Assembly: GCA_964275585.1 (NCBI GenBank)
Contig: CAXYCJ010000014.1
Span: forward strand, 1-64,000
Direction: 5' to 3'
DNA length: 64,000 nucleotides
Source of the DNA: D2472 sp964275585
GTDB taxonomy: Bacteria; Pseudomonadota; Gammaproteobacteria; Magnimaribacterales; D2472
Below, in pieces: positions 18,506-27,539 of this stretch (positions are counted from its first letter, which is position 1; every line of letters starts with the position of its first letter). The notes beneath the pieces were generated by a model, which saw only the letters and a program-made list of their open reading frames with translations, was not told the DNA's origin and did not search any database. A program made the translations under genes and the position numbers.

Positions 18506-19798
18506 ATGAAAAAAAGTATTCTAGGTCTATTTATTATCGCTAGTTTATTTTTTATTATTTTTTCAATTTCTTACTCTAATCCAGGAGTGAGCTTACCATC
18601 CATTCCTCCAGCTAATTCCAAAGATATTACTTCGCAAAAACTTTCTTGGCTTTCGCGTGCAGCGCTTGATTTTTATTTTGATATTAATATTTGGAGAAAA
18701 GCTGACTCAGGATACGTTGCTCTTTTTGCAAAGGATGGGCAACTTATTCACGCAACAGCGAAAGGTATGTCCGATATAAATAATAGCATTCGCATGAATA
18801 CTAAAACTCGATTCAGAATTGCATCCATGACAAAGCCAATAACTGCAGTCGCAATTTTAATTCTAATTGAAGATGGCTCTATAAATCTTGATGATCCAGT
18901 TGAAAAATTTATACCCTCTGCAAAAAAAATAAGGGTTGCTGTATCTGATAATAAATTAGTTACTGAGCCTTTAAAAAGACCGATTACGATTTTTGACTTA
19001 CTGACATTTACTTCAGGTGCAGGTTATAGCGACTCTCTTGATAATAAAGGGGAGTCAAATCTTGCAAAAATTTGGTCAAAAAATAATATTTTTAAAGGCA
19101 CTGGATCTTTGGAGGAAAGAGTCAATAGAATAATGGAACTTCCTTTTTTTGAGCACCCAGGTGAAATATGGCGTTATGGTTGGTCAACAGATATTTTAGC
19201 AAGAGTTGTTGAGGTAGCATCCAGAAAGAAATTTGATCAATTTCTATATGAGAATATTTTTTTACCTCTCGAAATGAATAATACTAATTTTTTAAGTCAA
19301 GAAAATAATGACAATGAAATAGCTAAGGTCTATTCCCGAAATGGCAAATTCAATTTAAATCTTGTAGAAACTCCTAGAAGCAATCCATTAGATTGGACAC
19401 CAGGAAGTAGTGGTTTAGTCTCTAGCGCCGAAGATTATATGAGATTCGCATTAATGCTTTGGAATGGCGGAGAATACAACGGAAAAAGGATTCTATCTTC
19501 AAAATCGATTTCTATGATGACTTACCCTCATATAGAATCTGGAGTTATTACAAACCAAGTTGAAGGCATGGGTTTTGGGTTTGGAGTCGCTGTAGTAATT
19601 GATTCAGCTAAATCAATTCAGGTTGATAGAAACAGGGATTTTTTTTGGTCTGGCTCTTATGGCACTAATTTTTTTGTGAGTCCTGAAACTGGGTTGGTTG
19701 GAGTGATTATGTCACAAAATCAACCTCCAGAATTTTCTCCTTGGCCAGGATCGTTTGGTGTATTTGTTGCGCCTGCTTTTGGTTTCTATGGTATTTAA
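18506..19798 (+). CDS. Serine hydrolase, beta-lactamase (class C) / EstB family
   Basis: A 430-residue penicillin-binding-fold hydrolase. A signal peptide or anchor (LGLFIIASLFFIIFSISYSN) puts it in the periplasm or membrane. The nucleophile motif SxxK is SMTK within RIASMTKPITAVAIL, followed by EDGSINLDDPVEKFIP. The second motif is the YGWSTDILARVVE segment, and the C-terminal KTG-like region falls near WSGSYGTNFFVS. Members include esterases, D-aminopeptidases and true beta-lactamases, and the substrate here cannot be told. It starts 14 bp after the tRNA-Leu CCA end. A PQQ dehydrogenase follows 64 bp downstream. Confidence 0.88.
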   Translation: MKKSILGLFIIASLFFIIFSISYSNPGVSLPSIPPANSKDITSQKLSWLSRAALDFYFDINIWRKADSGYVALFAKDGQLIHATAKGMSDINNSIRMNTKTRFRIASMTKPITAVAILILIEDGSINLDDPVEKFIPSAKKIRVAVSDNKLVTEPLKRPITIFDLLTFTSGAGYSDSLDNKGESNLAKIWSKNNIFKGTGSLEERVNRIMELPFFEHPGEIWRYGWSTDILARVVEVASRKKFDQFLYENIFLPLEMNNTNFLSQENNDNEIAKVYSRNGKFNLNLVETPRSNPLDWTPGSSGLVSSAEDYMRFALMLWNGGEYNGKRILSSKSISMMTYPHIESGVITNQVEGMGFGFGVAVVIDSAKSIQVDRNRDFFWSGSYGTNFFVSPETGLVGVIMSQNQPPEFSPWPGSFGVFVAPAFGFYGI

Positions 19799-19850
19799 TA
19801 TTTTTGGAACTTTATATGCTTTTAAATGATGAAAATTTTCAATCTTTTGT

Positions 19851-19856
19851 TATATT
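19851..19856 (+). promoter_or_regulatory. TATATT 6 nt before the PQQ dehydrogenase ATG
   Basis: TATATT ends exactly 6 nt before ATG 19863, with no ribosome-binding site in between, which fits a leaderless transcript. No convincing -35 is seen. Confidence 0.4.
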
Positions 19857-19862
19857 ACCCAT

Positions 19863-21941
19863 ATGAAATATTACCTATTGCCAACTCTAGTAATTTTTTT
19901 TCTTTTCGGTTGTTCTGAGAATGATTCTTACTTTGAAAGATTATTAAATGCAGACGCTGAAGATGAGTCATGGTTGTTGCATGGAAGAACCTACGATGAA
20001 TCCAGGTTCAGTCCATTAAACGATATCAATGATTCAAATGTTGGAGAACTTGGACTTTCTTGGTCATTTGAAACCGGTACAAATAGAGGCCATGAAACAA
20101 CTCCAATTGTTGTTGATGGAATGATGTTTATTTCAGCTCCCTGGAGCATGGTCTTTGCCTTAGATCCAAAAACAGGTGAGGACATTTGGTCTTTTGATCC
20201 TCAAGTAGATAAAGCCTGGGCGAGGAATGCTTGCTGTGATGTTGTCAATCGAGGAGTGGCTGTTTGGGAAGATCAAGTCATATTTGCAACTATAGACGGC
20301 CGTTTAATTTCATTAAACAAGAATTCTGGAGAACTAAACTGGGATGTTTTAACAATTGATAAATCTAAGCCATATACGATTACTGGCGCTCCACGAATTA
20401 TTAATGGCAAAATTATTATTGGCAATGGAGGAGCTGAGTACGGAGTTCGTGGTTATATTTCTGCATACGACGTTAATGATGGCGCCATGCTATGGAGATT
20501 TTTTACAGTACCTGGCAATCCTGATGAGCCCTTTGAATCCGAAGCATTGGCTGAGGCGGCAAAGACTTGGTCTGGAGGAAAATGGTGGGAAGTGGGAGGT
20601 GGAGGAACTGTATGGGATTCGATGGCCTATGATCCTGATCTTAACCTTTTATATATAGGTACCGGCAACGGATCACCTTGGAATAGGTATGTTCGCAGCC
20701 CTGGTGGGGGAGATAATCTATACCTTTCCTCAATGGTAGCTATTAACCCAGACAACGGAGAGTACGTTTGGCACTACCAAACAACGCCTGGCGATTCATG
20801 GGATTATACGGCTACTCAGCATATGATTTTAGCTGACATGGAAATAGATGGTGCTCTTAGAAAAGTTATTATGCAAGCTCCAAAAAATGGCTTTTTTTAT
20901 GTTGTAGACAGAACAAATGGAGAATTTATTTCAGCCAACAACTTTGTGCCTATGAATTGGGCATCTCACGTAGACCCTCAGACTGGAAGGCCGGTTGAGC
21001 TTCAAGAAACTAATCATAAATTACAACCTGCACTGACAATGCCTGGTCCTTTAGGAGGTCATAATTGGCAACCGATGTCTTACAGTCCAAAAACAGGCTT
21101 AGTCTATATCCCAGCTCAAGAAACTTTATTCATATACTCAACTGAATCAGATTTTGAATATAACCGGGGTACGTGGAACACTGCTCAACAAGTTGAAATG
21201 ACTTATTTACCCAAGGATCCAGACGAGTTAGCCATGGTTGATTCTGCAACCGTAGGTTACTTGCTTGCATGGGATCCAAAAACTCAAAAAGAAGTTTGGA
21301 GAGCTCAGTACAAAAGACCTTGGAGCGGAGGCGTATTATCAACCAATGGGAACTTAGTTTTTCAAGGCACATCAGATGGAAGGTTTATTGCATATGCAGC
21401 TGATTCTGGAGATTTACTCTGGAGCATGGATACTGGCCAAGGAATTGTTGCTCCTCCTATAAGTTACAAAGTTGATGGGGAACAGTATATTGCTGTTCAA
21501 GTAGGATATGGTGGCGCATATGCCCTCTTGGGAGCATTTGAACCAGTCAATGAAAATCCAGCCAGAGATGGCAGGATGATGGTTTTTAAATTAGGTGGCG
21601 AGCAACTTGAAGAACCTGTGGCAACTATCGCACAATTAAACCCTACAGTTGTTGAATTAAATACTGACTCACTAACGATTGCCAAAGGAGAGTATGAGTA
21701 CTATGAGCATTGTGGATATTGTCATGGTCTAGATGCAATTGGCGGAGGAGTTCTTCCTGATTTAAGGATGTTAGATGATCAAGGAAATACCGCTTTTTTA
21801 GGCAGCGTTCTTGGAGGGGTGCATGGTAGTGGAATGGCTTCGTTTAAAGATGTTTTAAGTGTAGAGCAAGCAACTCAAATTCATGAATACATTAAACACC
21901 GAGCAGTTTTAACTGGGTTTTCAACCGCTGCAGAGCAGTAA
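19863..21941 (+). CDS. PQQ-dependent quinohemoprotein alcohol dehydrogenase, lipoprotein
   Basis: It oxidises alcohols in the periplasm with pyrroloquinoline quinone and passes electrons to an attached heme c. The lipobox FLFGC near residue 17 predicts a lipid anchor. The eight-bladed propeller starts with DESWLLHGRTYDESRFSPL. A vicinal disulfide pair C124-C125 (NACCDVVNRG) contacts PQQ in this family, and WDYTATQHMIL holds the likely catalytic Asp. The C-terminal cytochrome domain has CGYCH (C617, C620, H621) with a likely distal Met in GSGMASF. At 692 residues it is the usual size for type II enzymes. No PQQ synthesis genes are in the window. Confidence 0.93.
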   Translation: MKYYLLPTLVIFFLFGCSENDSYFERLLNADAEDESWLLHGRTYDESRFSPLNDINDSNVGELGLSWSFETGTNRGHETTPIVVDGMMFISAPWSMVFALDPKTGEDIWSFDPQVDKAWARNACCDVVNRGVAVWEDQVIFATIDGRLISLNKNSGELNWDVLTIDKSKPYTITGAPRIINGKIIIGNGGAEYGVRGYISAYDVNDGAMLWRFFTVPGNPDEPFESEALAEAAKTWSGGKWWEVGGGGTVWDSMAYDPDLNLLYIGTGNGSPWNRYVRSPGGGDNLYLSSMVAINPDNGEYVWHYQTTPGDSWDYTATQHMILADMEIDGALRKVIMQAPKNGFFYVVDRTNGEFISANNFVPMNWASHVDPQTGRPVELQETNHKLQPALTMPGPLGGHNWQPMSYSPKTGLVYIPAQETLFIYSTESDFEYNRGTWNTAQQVEMTYLPKDPDELAMVDSATVGYLLAWDPKTQKEVWRAQYKRPWSGGVLSTNGNLVFQGTSDGRFIAYAADSGDLLWSMDTGQGIVAPPISYKVDGEQYIAVQVGYGGAYALLGAFEPVNENPARDGRMMVFKLGGEQLEEPVATIAQLNPTVVELNTDSLTIAKGEYEYYEHCGYCHGLDAIGGGVLPDLRMLDDQGNTAFLGSVLGGVHGSGMASFKDVLSVEQATQIHEYIKHRAVLTGFSTAAEQ

Positions 21942-21966
21942 ACTGCGCTAATTGACCCCCATGGTT

Positions 21967-21972
21967 TATAAT
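21967..21972 (+). promoter_or_regulatory. Perfect TATAAT 5 nt before the amn ATG
   Basis: A consensus -10 hexamer is followed by GCGCC and then ATG 21978. Transcription would start at or within a base of the start codon, so the message would be leaderless. There is no Shine-Dalgarno sequence. Confidence 0.5.
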
Positions 21973-21977
21973 GCGCC

Positions 21978-22751
21978 ATGGATAATAAATACGACATAGC
22001 TAAAGATTGGCTTCCAAGATATACAGGCATGCCTGTTGACGACTTTGGAGACTATATATTACTAACAAATTTTCAAAATTATGTTGAGCAATTTGCATCG
22101 AGATTTAATTCTGATATTCAAGGTGAGAATAAACCCATGTCTTCTTGCACCAATACTGATGGTTTAAGTATTATTAATTTTGGCATAGGGTCGCCTAATG
22201 CTGCCACAATTATGGATTTGTTGGTTGCAAGAAATCCTAAGGGAGTATTGTTTCTTGGAAAGTGCGGCGGACTCAAGGAGACCTCAGAAATTGGTAACCT
22301 TATTCTTCCAATTGCTGCCATCAGAGGAGATGGAACTTCTAACGATTATTTTCCTCCAGAGGTTCCAGCCCTACCTTCGTTCAAACTCCATAAGTTTGTA
22401 TCTGACAAAATTTTAGACTCAGGCACAGATTATCGAACAGGTGTCATATATACAACCAATAGAAGGGTTTGGGAACATGATAAACCATTCTTAAAAAAGC
22501 TTAAAAAGACAACTGCTATAGGTATAGATATGGAGGTAGCAACGATTTTTATTGTTGGTCATTACAATGAAATTCCACGAGGCGCCTTATTATTAGTTTC
22601 AGACGTGCCTGTTACTCCTGATGGAGTAAAAACGGAAGCGTCAGACAAGACAGTGACCTCTAAATGGGCTGATCAGCATCTAGACATTGGCATTCACGCC
22701 ATGACTGATATTGGACAAAGTAGAGATAAAATTAAGCACTTTCGCTATTAA
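21978..22751 (+). CDS. amn: AMP nucleosidase (short form)
   Basis: It splits AMP into adenine and ribose 5-phosphate. The 257 residues correspond to the nucleoside phosphorylase-like catalytic domain: INFGIGSPNAATIMDLL, VLFLGKCGGLKE, GNLILPIAAIRGDGTSNDYF, TNRRVWEHD and GIDMEVATIF, the last with the substrate-binding Met-Glu. It ends with LLVSDVPVTPDGVKTE. E. coli Amn is about 480 residues with an extra N-terminal regulatory domain, which is missing here. The short form is known from other bacteria, so this need not be a truncation. The end overlaps the convergent thioredoxin-like gene by 4 bp. Confidence 0.9.
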   Translation: MDNKYDIAKDWLPRYTGMPVDDFGDYILLTNFQNYVEQFASRFNSDIQGENKPMSSCTNTDGLSIINFGIGSPNAATIMDLLVARNPKGVLFLGKCGGLKETSEIGNLILPIAAIRGDGTSNDYFPPEVPALPSFKLHKFVSDKILDSGTDYRTGVIYTTNRRVWEHDKPFLKKLKKTTAIGIDMEVATIFIVGHYNEIPRGALLLVSDVPVTPDGVKTEASDKTVTSKWADQHLDIGIHAMTDIGQSRDKIKHFRY

Positions 22752-23197
22752 TTTGCATCAATAAAATCCTGAAAGTAGTTAAATATTTCTTGAGGAGATT
22801 TTTCTCTAGCAGTTCTCATCTCATCGTTTGAACCTAAATTAATTGTATTTCCAGCAAGATCTAAAATAAAAATCCGTGGGATACCGTTTTTAATTGAGGG
22901 ATCAAAAAATTTAAATAAACTCGTATTTATTTCATAATTTCCTACATCTATTTTTAAGATAGAGCATCTTTTATCAAGAAATTTTGTTACGGTAGAAAGT
23001 TGAAGCACTCCCTCTAAAAGTCTTGCATCAGGGCACCAATTTGCTCCAAAAATTATAATAGGTTGTTTTTGTTGAGAAGATGTTTCCTCAATAAAACCCT
23101 CTAAACAATTCAGACTTAGAGCAATACTTTGATACGGCATAGGGTGCGGATTTTGAAGATGATCAGCTTTGGTCAATAAAATTTTTATATTCTTCAT
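22748..23197 (-). CDS. Thioredoxin-fold protein with a single active-site cysteine
   Basis: A 149-residue protein with a thioredoxin core: PIIIFGANWCPDARLLEGVL, CSILKIDVGNYE, then a cis-Pro segment NGIPRIFILDLAGNTI. The motif is WCPDA (C55 to A58), so the usual second cysteine of CxxC is absent. It therefore cannot work as a normal dithiol reductase, but could act by a monothiol mechanism or as a binding protein. No clear signal peptide is seen, so it is probably cytoplasmic. It converges on amn with a 4-bp overlap, and nothing nearby suggests a partner. Confidence 0.75.
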   Translation of the reverse strand: MKNIKILLTKADHLQNPHPMPYQSIALSLNCLEGFIEETSSQQKQPIIIFGANWCPDARLLEGVLQLSTVTKFLDKRCSILKIDVGNYEINTSLFKFFDPSIKNGIPRIFILDLAGNTINLGSNDEMRTAREKSPQEIFNYFQDFIDAN

Positions 23198-23254
23198 TTA
23201 TGCATATCTAAGATTAGTTAATATAATTAAATTAAAAGTGTATTCTAATACCTG

Positions 23255-23650
23255 ATGGACAGATTTATGAAAATTTTATTAGCTGCAATAACTTTGTATT
23301 TACTTACAAACGCATTTATTTTAATGTTTCTATATGAAAGTTACCCCATAGCGCCTCAGATTGCTGAGTGGACTCTGGAGGAAATGGCAGAATATAGAGC
23401 CAGGATCATTATTCCTGCTTTTTTTCTTACCTTAGTTTATTTTATTTTTCGTTATTTTTCTGGCAAAAATCCAACTTCAGCTTTGTGGCCTATTTATGTT
23501 GCGTTGGTTTCATTCATGTTTACCCAGATAATTGGGATTATGGTGTTTTTACCACTCTCTTTTGACGTGGCGATAATGTTTTTTTTAACTATAATTATGT
23601 TAATAGTGACTGGCAAAGCTCATCATCGACGTAAAAAAGAGATTTTTTAG
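23255..23650 (+). CDS. Four-helix membrane protein, unknown function
   Basis: A 131-residue hydrophobic protein with about four membrane segments. It has an acidic loop EWTLEEMAEYRARI after the first helix and a basic end TGKAHHRRKKEIF. The tail resembles that of the membrane protein at 17953-18342. The next gene begins 8 bp later and encodes a DUF4345-type protein, so the two probably form an operon. The function is unknown. Confidence 0.7.
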   Translation: MDRFMKILLAAITLYLLTNAFILMFLYESYPIAPQIAEWTLEEMAEYRARIIIPAFFLTLVYFIFRYFSGKNPTSALWPIYVALVSFMFTQIIGIMVFLPLSFDVAIMFFLTIIMLIVTGKAHHRRKKEIF

Positions 23651-23658
23651 GAAAATTT

Positions 23659-24120
23659 ATGATTTGGATCATTCGAATAATTCTTGTTGTGTATGCAGTG
23701 CTATATTTTGGTATTGGGGCATGGGCTGTTATTGATCCAGTAAAAGATGCGCTAGGACTATCATATGAAATCCCTTCTTATATGAATGCAGTTGGCTTAA
23801 AGGTAATCAGTGAAATTGGTTATTCAGAGGTTGCAGGGTTATATGGTGGAATTAATATGATTGTTGGGCTGCTTTGTTTTTTAGGATTATTTAGTCGAGG
23901 AATAGCAGCCTATGCACTTTCGCTTTTAGCATTTCTAACTTTTAGCATTGCTTTAGGGCGTTATTTATTTGCATTGATACCCTCAACGCCCACTTACCTA
24001 AATACTTTTTTTGTTTTTGAGGTTTCAACTTTTGTCTTAACCCTCAGTTGTTTTTTGTACATGAGATTTTTATACAATCCCCGAAAGGGACCCAATGTAG
24101 ATAATGTAGCTGGAAACTAA
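23659..24120 (+). CDS. DUF4345-family membrane protein
   Basis: A 153-residue protein with four membrane helices and the DUF4345 layout: a first helix with YFGIGAWAVIDPVKDALGL, a small loop with an ISEIGYSEVAGLYGGINMIVG segment, and helices ALSLLAFLTFSIALGRYLF and FFVFEVSTFVLTLSCFLYM. AGGAAAATT just before the ATG gives a weak ribosome-binding site. It follows the 131-residue membrane protein by 8 bp. The last 51 bp overlap the convergent Ca2+/Na+ exchanger, an unusually large overlap. The function is unknown. Confidence 0.78.
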   Translation: MIWIIRIILVVYAVLYFGIGAWAVIDPVKDALGLSYEIPSYMNAVGLKVISEIGYSEVAGLYGGINMIVGLLCFLGLFSRGIAAYALSLLAFLTFSIALGRYLFALIPSTPTYLNTFFVFEVSTFVLTLSCFLYMRFLYNPRKGPNVDNVAGN

Positions 24121-25011
24121 CACCACGCCAGAAATAGCAAATATACTTCTTTTAAATTTTATTTTGGTTAGCGCTAGAGCCAACAAGATAAACACTACAC
24201 TCATCACCGCAAGAATATAAAAGTCTCTTTGCATAACTGCTGCGCTTAGTTCAACTGAGCCAAAGAATCCAACCAAAGGAATTACAAATACTAAGTTAAA
24301 TACATTTGAACCAATTATATTGCCTACTACCATCTGATGCTTCCCTTTTCCAAGCGCTGCCATTGTTGCAGCTAATTCTGGGAGACTTGTCCCTAGGGCA
24401 ATAATTGTAAGCCCAATAATTACTTCAGGGATACCTAAAAGTACCGCACTTTGTTCAGCATAAATCACAGCTATGTTGGCTCCAGCAACCAGAGCAAAAA
24501 GGCCAACAAAGGATGCAAATAGGCTTACTGCAAAACTACCATCAACGCTAGACTCTCCTTCGGCCAAACTATCAGTTTTTAATAAAACAAACATGAAAAG
24601 TATTAATATCGTAACAAACCCTAGGCTTTCATTAAAAGAGATTTTTCCATCCGCAAGAGTTAAGCCGAGCAAAAGAATTGATAGCCCAAAGGGCATTAAA
24701 TGCCAAAGCTCAATTTTTGAAGGTTTTGTAACATACAAGCAAGACACCCCAAAGATTAATGCAATATTTGAAATATTTGAACCTATTGCTGTTCCAAGAG
24801 CAATTTCCTCATTGCTGTTTAGTACCCCTGATATAGCTACAAATATTTCTGGAGCTGACGTGCCAAAAGCTATTAAAGTCAAACCAATAACCAAGTCACT
24901 TACTCCCAAGTGCTTAGCTATGAATGAAGCATGGTCTACAAACTTATTGGCTCCCCAGACTAAAATAGATATGCCAAGAAGCAATAGAAAAATATTGGTA
25001 GCTAGTTCCAT
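24070..25011 (-). CDS. Calcium/sodium antiporter family protein (CaCA, YrbG-like)
   Basis: A 313-residue inner-membrane cation exchanger. The two alpha repeats that form the ion site are clear: GLTLIAFGTSAPEIFVAI in the N half and GLTIIALGTSLPELAATM in the C half, each with the conserved Glu. It has about ten membrane segments in two inverted halves, joined by a cytoplasmic loop near LKTDSLAEGESSVDG. The 3' end overlaps the DUF4345 gene by 51 bp. A TAAAAT hexamer (25018-25023, minus strand) ends 6 nt before its ATG, so transcription may begin at the start codon. Ca2+ is the usual substrate, but the ion was not tested here. Confidence 0.9.
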   Translation of the reverse strand: MELATNIFLLLLGISILVWGANKFVDHASFIAKHLGVSDLVIGLTLIAFGTSAPEIFVAISGVLNSNEEIALGTAIGSNISNIALIFGVSCLYVTKPSKIELWHLMPFGLSILLLGLTLADGKISFNESLGFVTILILFMFVLLKTDSLAEGESSVDGSFAVSLFASFVGLFALVAGANIAVIYAEQSAVLLGIPEVIIGLTIIALGTSLPELAATMAALGKGKHQMVVGNIIGSNVFNLVFVIPLVGFFGSVELSAAVMQRDFYILAVMSVVFILLALALTKIKFKRSIFAISGVVLVSSYIIYIGSLSGIV

Positions 25012-25094
25012 AGAGTTATTTTAATGCCAATAGTATTGAATTCATAATGAATTCAAGCGAACATGATAACTTAATTAACCAAAAGGATTGTTTT

Positions 25095-25898
25095 ATGAAA
25101 ATTAATGAATTATTTGGTGTTTCCGGAAAAATTGCAGTAGTTTCAGGTGGCTCAAGAGGCATAGGAGAAATGATTGCCACTGGATTGTTGGCTAATGGTG
25201 TGAAGGTTTACATCACAGCACGAAAAGAGGGGCCTCTTGTTAAAAAAGCTAAAGAATTATCAGCAATTTATGATGGTGAGTGCATCCCAGTTCCATGTGA
25301 TCTTAGTTCATTAGATGGAATTAATGAATTTGTAGATTACATACAATCACAAGAATCCCATATAGATTTCTTAATTAACAATGCAGGCGCATCTTGGGGA
25401 GAGCCATATGCTGAATATTCTGAATCAGGTTGGGACAAGGTGATGGATATTAATGTAAAAAGTATTTTTTATCTTACGCAGAAATTAACACCAATGTTAA
25501 AAGTAAAAGCTACTTCAGAAGACCCTGCAAGAGTTGTAAACATAGGATCTGTTGATGGGCTGAATGTTCCTGTTATAGAAACTTATGCATATGGAACTTC
25601 AAAAGCAGCTGTGCATCATTTAACCAGAGTGCTAGCTAAACGATTGGTTGGAGAGAACATTCTTGTCAATGCAGTGGCACCCGGACCCTATGAGTCAATG
25701 ATGTTGGGACCGGCTGTAAACCATGATTATTCATTGATAGAGTCTCGTAACCCTAGGAAGAGAACAGGATCACCTGAAGATATTGCTGGTCTTATATTAT
25801 TTCTATGCTCTAGAGCCGGAGCCTATACCGTTGGAACAATCATTGCATCTGATGGTGGTTTAGTGGGTTGCGCAGGCCATGATTTAAGCGCTCCATGA
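25095..25898 (+). CDS. Short-chain dehydrogenase/reductase (SDR), RhlG-like
   Basis: A 267-residue classical SDR that oxidises or reduces a hydroxyl/carbonyl with NAD(P). It has the nucleotide motif SGGSRGIGE, NNAG at LINNAGASWGEP, the catalytic Ser in VNIGSVDG, and YGTSK as the YxxxK pair. The end is IIASDGGLVG. It resembles RhlG-type reductases and other 3-oxoacyl reductases. The ATG at 25095 is chosen because it has AAAGGA upstream and starts the fold directly; an ATG at 25047 adds 16 unrelated polar residues. The stop overlaps the next gene by 4 bp. Confidence 0.88.
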   Translation: MKINELFGVSGKIAVVSGGSRGIGEMIATGLLANGVKVYITARKEGPLVKKAKELSAIYDGECIPVPCDLSSLDGINEFVDYIQSQESHIDFLINNAGASWGEPYAEYSESGWDKVMDINVKSIFYLTQKLTPMLKVKATSEDPARVVNIGSVDGLNVPVIETYAYGTSKAAVHHLTRVLAKRLVGENILVNAVAPGPYESMMLGPAVNHDYSLIESRNPRKRTGSPEDIAGLILFLCSRAGAYTVGTIIASDGGLVGCAGHDLSAP

Positions 25899-26512
25899 CT
25901 CTTTACGAAAAATATATCTTGCCTAGATTATTAGATTTTTGTTGCGGAATGGAGGGCTTTCAAAACAAAAGATCGCAAGTTGTTCCTTTGGCGTACGGAA
26001 GAATTGTTGAAATCGGAATTGGCTCAGGACTAAATTTTGACCATTATAATTTTAATAAGATTAATGAGGTGATTGGAGTTGATCCAGCAGTCTCTTCAGT
26101 AGCTATAGCCAAATCAAGGGCTTCTAAATTCAACTCTAAAATTTCATTTATTGAATCCAGTGCAGAATCAATAGATTTAAAATCTTTATCTTTTGATTGC
26201 GTTGTTATTGGATATAGTCTATGCACAATTCCTCACCCCTTAAAAGCTCTAGCAGAAGCTCACAGACTATTAAAACCTAATGGTTCCTTGCTCTTTATGG
26301 AGCATGGCCTAGCTCCTGAAGTTAAAATTCAAAAATGGCAACATCGTTTAACACCAGGATGGAAAAAGATTTGCGGTGGATGTCACTTAAATAGAAACAT
26401 TGAAGAGTTAATTCAAAATTCAGGGTTTCAATTCAAGGAGTTAAAAAAGAAATATATTAAAGGTCCTAAAATTGCAGCTTTTCAGTATTATGGTGAAGCA
26501 CGTAAGAATTAG
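25895..26512 (+). CDS. Class I SAM-dependent methyltransferase
   Basis: A 205-residue methyltransferase. Motif I is VEIGIGSGLNFDHY, followed by the acidic GVDPA loop, IESSAESIDL and the post-motif VVIGYSLCTIPHPLKALAEA, then LKPNGSLLFMEHG. This is close to the UbiE/Coq5-like and phospholipid N-methyltransferase groups, but the substrate is unknown. C-terminal cysteines (KICGGCHLNRN) are seen. The ATGA overlap with the SDR suggests translational coupling and a shared pathway, perhaps lipid or aromatic. It converges with the LysR gene (4-bp overlap). Confidence 0.85.
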   Translation: MTLYEKYILPRLLDFCCGMEGFQNKRSQVVPLAYGRIVEIGIGSGLNFDHYNFNKINEVIGVDPAVSSVAIAKSRASKFNSKISFIESSAESIDLKSLSFDCVVIGYSLCTIPHPLKALAEAHRLLKPNGSLLFMEHGLAPEVKIQKWQHRLTPGWKKICGGCHLNRNIEELIQNSGFQFKELKKKYIKGPKIAAFQYYGEARKN

Positions 26513-27414
26513 TTTGTTCCAATTTCTTTAAATGCTTCTGCAATCAGGCCTCTCATCCAAACATGAGAACCATCATTATCATCGCTTCCATGCCAAATTA
26601 GATACTGTTCTAAAGGCGGCGCTTCAAATGGAAGATTAACGTAACTGAGTCCATGTTTTTTTGCAAATGACTCAGCACAAAGTAAAACGAGATCAGTCGA
26701 TCTGACAATCTCAGGCGTCACTAAAAAATGTTGGGACCTAAGAGCCATTTCAGGTTGTAGCTGCATTTTTTGCATCTCCATCTCAATCACTGAAGCGCCC
26801 CGCCTTCTATTTGAAATATTTATGTATTTTAATTTCATCATTTCATCTAAATTTAAATCTTCAATTTTTGCTAACGGGTGATTAGCTCTATGGGCAATTA
26901 CAAAGAGATCAGAAAATACTTTCATTGATTTTATATCTTTTGAATTGGGTATAAATGGATCAACTGCAAAACTTAATTCATTTGTTGCCAGCGCATGAGG
27001 CACATCAGCTCGTGCAAAGTAAAAACTTTCAATACTGACATGAGGAGCATTTTTTTCAATCTTTTCTAGCAATGAAGCAAGAATCCTACCTTCATTAATA
27101 TCACCAAGTGAAATTCTAAAAGCTCTTTCACTTTTCTCGGGATTAAATTCATCTGGCTGATTCACGCTTTTTTGCATTAACTGTAGAGCATTCTGAATGT
27201 CAGCAATAATATTTTCTGTTTTTTGAGTTGGAATCATTCCACTGCCAGTTCTAACAAACAACTCATCGTCAAACTTTTCTCTTAACCTTGAAAGAGCATT
27301 CGAGACAGCTGGCTGAGTTATACCAACGACTTCTGCAGCTTTTGTTAAACTCCCTTCGGTGTAGATAGAATTCATGATTACAAATAAATTCAAGTCGAAA
27401 GAACTAATTTTCAT
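26509..27414 (-). CDS. LysR-family transcriptional regulator
   Basis: A 301-residue regulator with an N-terminal winged helix-turn-helix (FDLNLFVIMNSIYTEGSLTKAAEVVGITQPAVSNALSRL is its span, residues 5-43) and a periplasmic-binding-like effector domain from about residue 90. It is divergent from the acyl-CoA dehydrogenase at 27540 with 125 bp between them. LysR regulators usually control the divergent gene, so regulation of that dehydrogenase is a fair inference. The sequence has the flavour of the NahR/SyrM group (HHFLV-like RSQHFLVTPEIVRSTDLV). The effector is unknown. Confidence 0.9.
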   Translation of the reverse strand: MKISSFDLNLFVIMNSIYTEGSLTKAAEVVGITQPAVSNALSRLREKFDDELFVRTGSGMIPTQKTENIIADIQNALQLMQKSVNQPDEFNPEKSERAFRISLGDINEGRILASLLEKIEKNAPHVSIESFYFARADVPHALATNELSFAVDPFIPNSKDIKSMKVFSDLFVIAHRANHPLAKIEDLNLDEMMKLKYINISNRRRGASVIEMEMQKMQLQPEMALRSQHFLVTPEIVRSTDLVLLCAESFAKKHGLSYVNLPFEAPPLEQYLIWHGSDDNDGSHVWMRGLIAEAFKEIGTN

Positions 27415-27539
27415 TTTTTTAATATCCTATAGATTTGATTAAGTTGAACAGCTATCATACAAAGACTATTTTAGACTGAATATATAACATTCACAAAACT
27501 TATACTAGCAGATAGTATCTAGTAATAACAGGAGGCCAG

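Noticed and set aside
24473..25024. A long open reading frame (183 codons) on the plus strand opposite the Ca2+/Na+ antiporter
   Set aside because: It lies wholly antisense to a clear transporter, has low-complexity basic content, and no ribosome-binding site or family resemblance.
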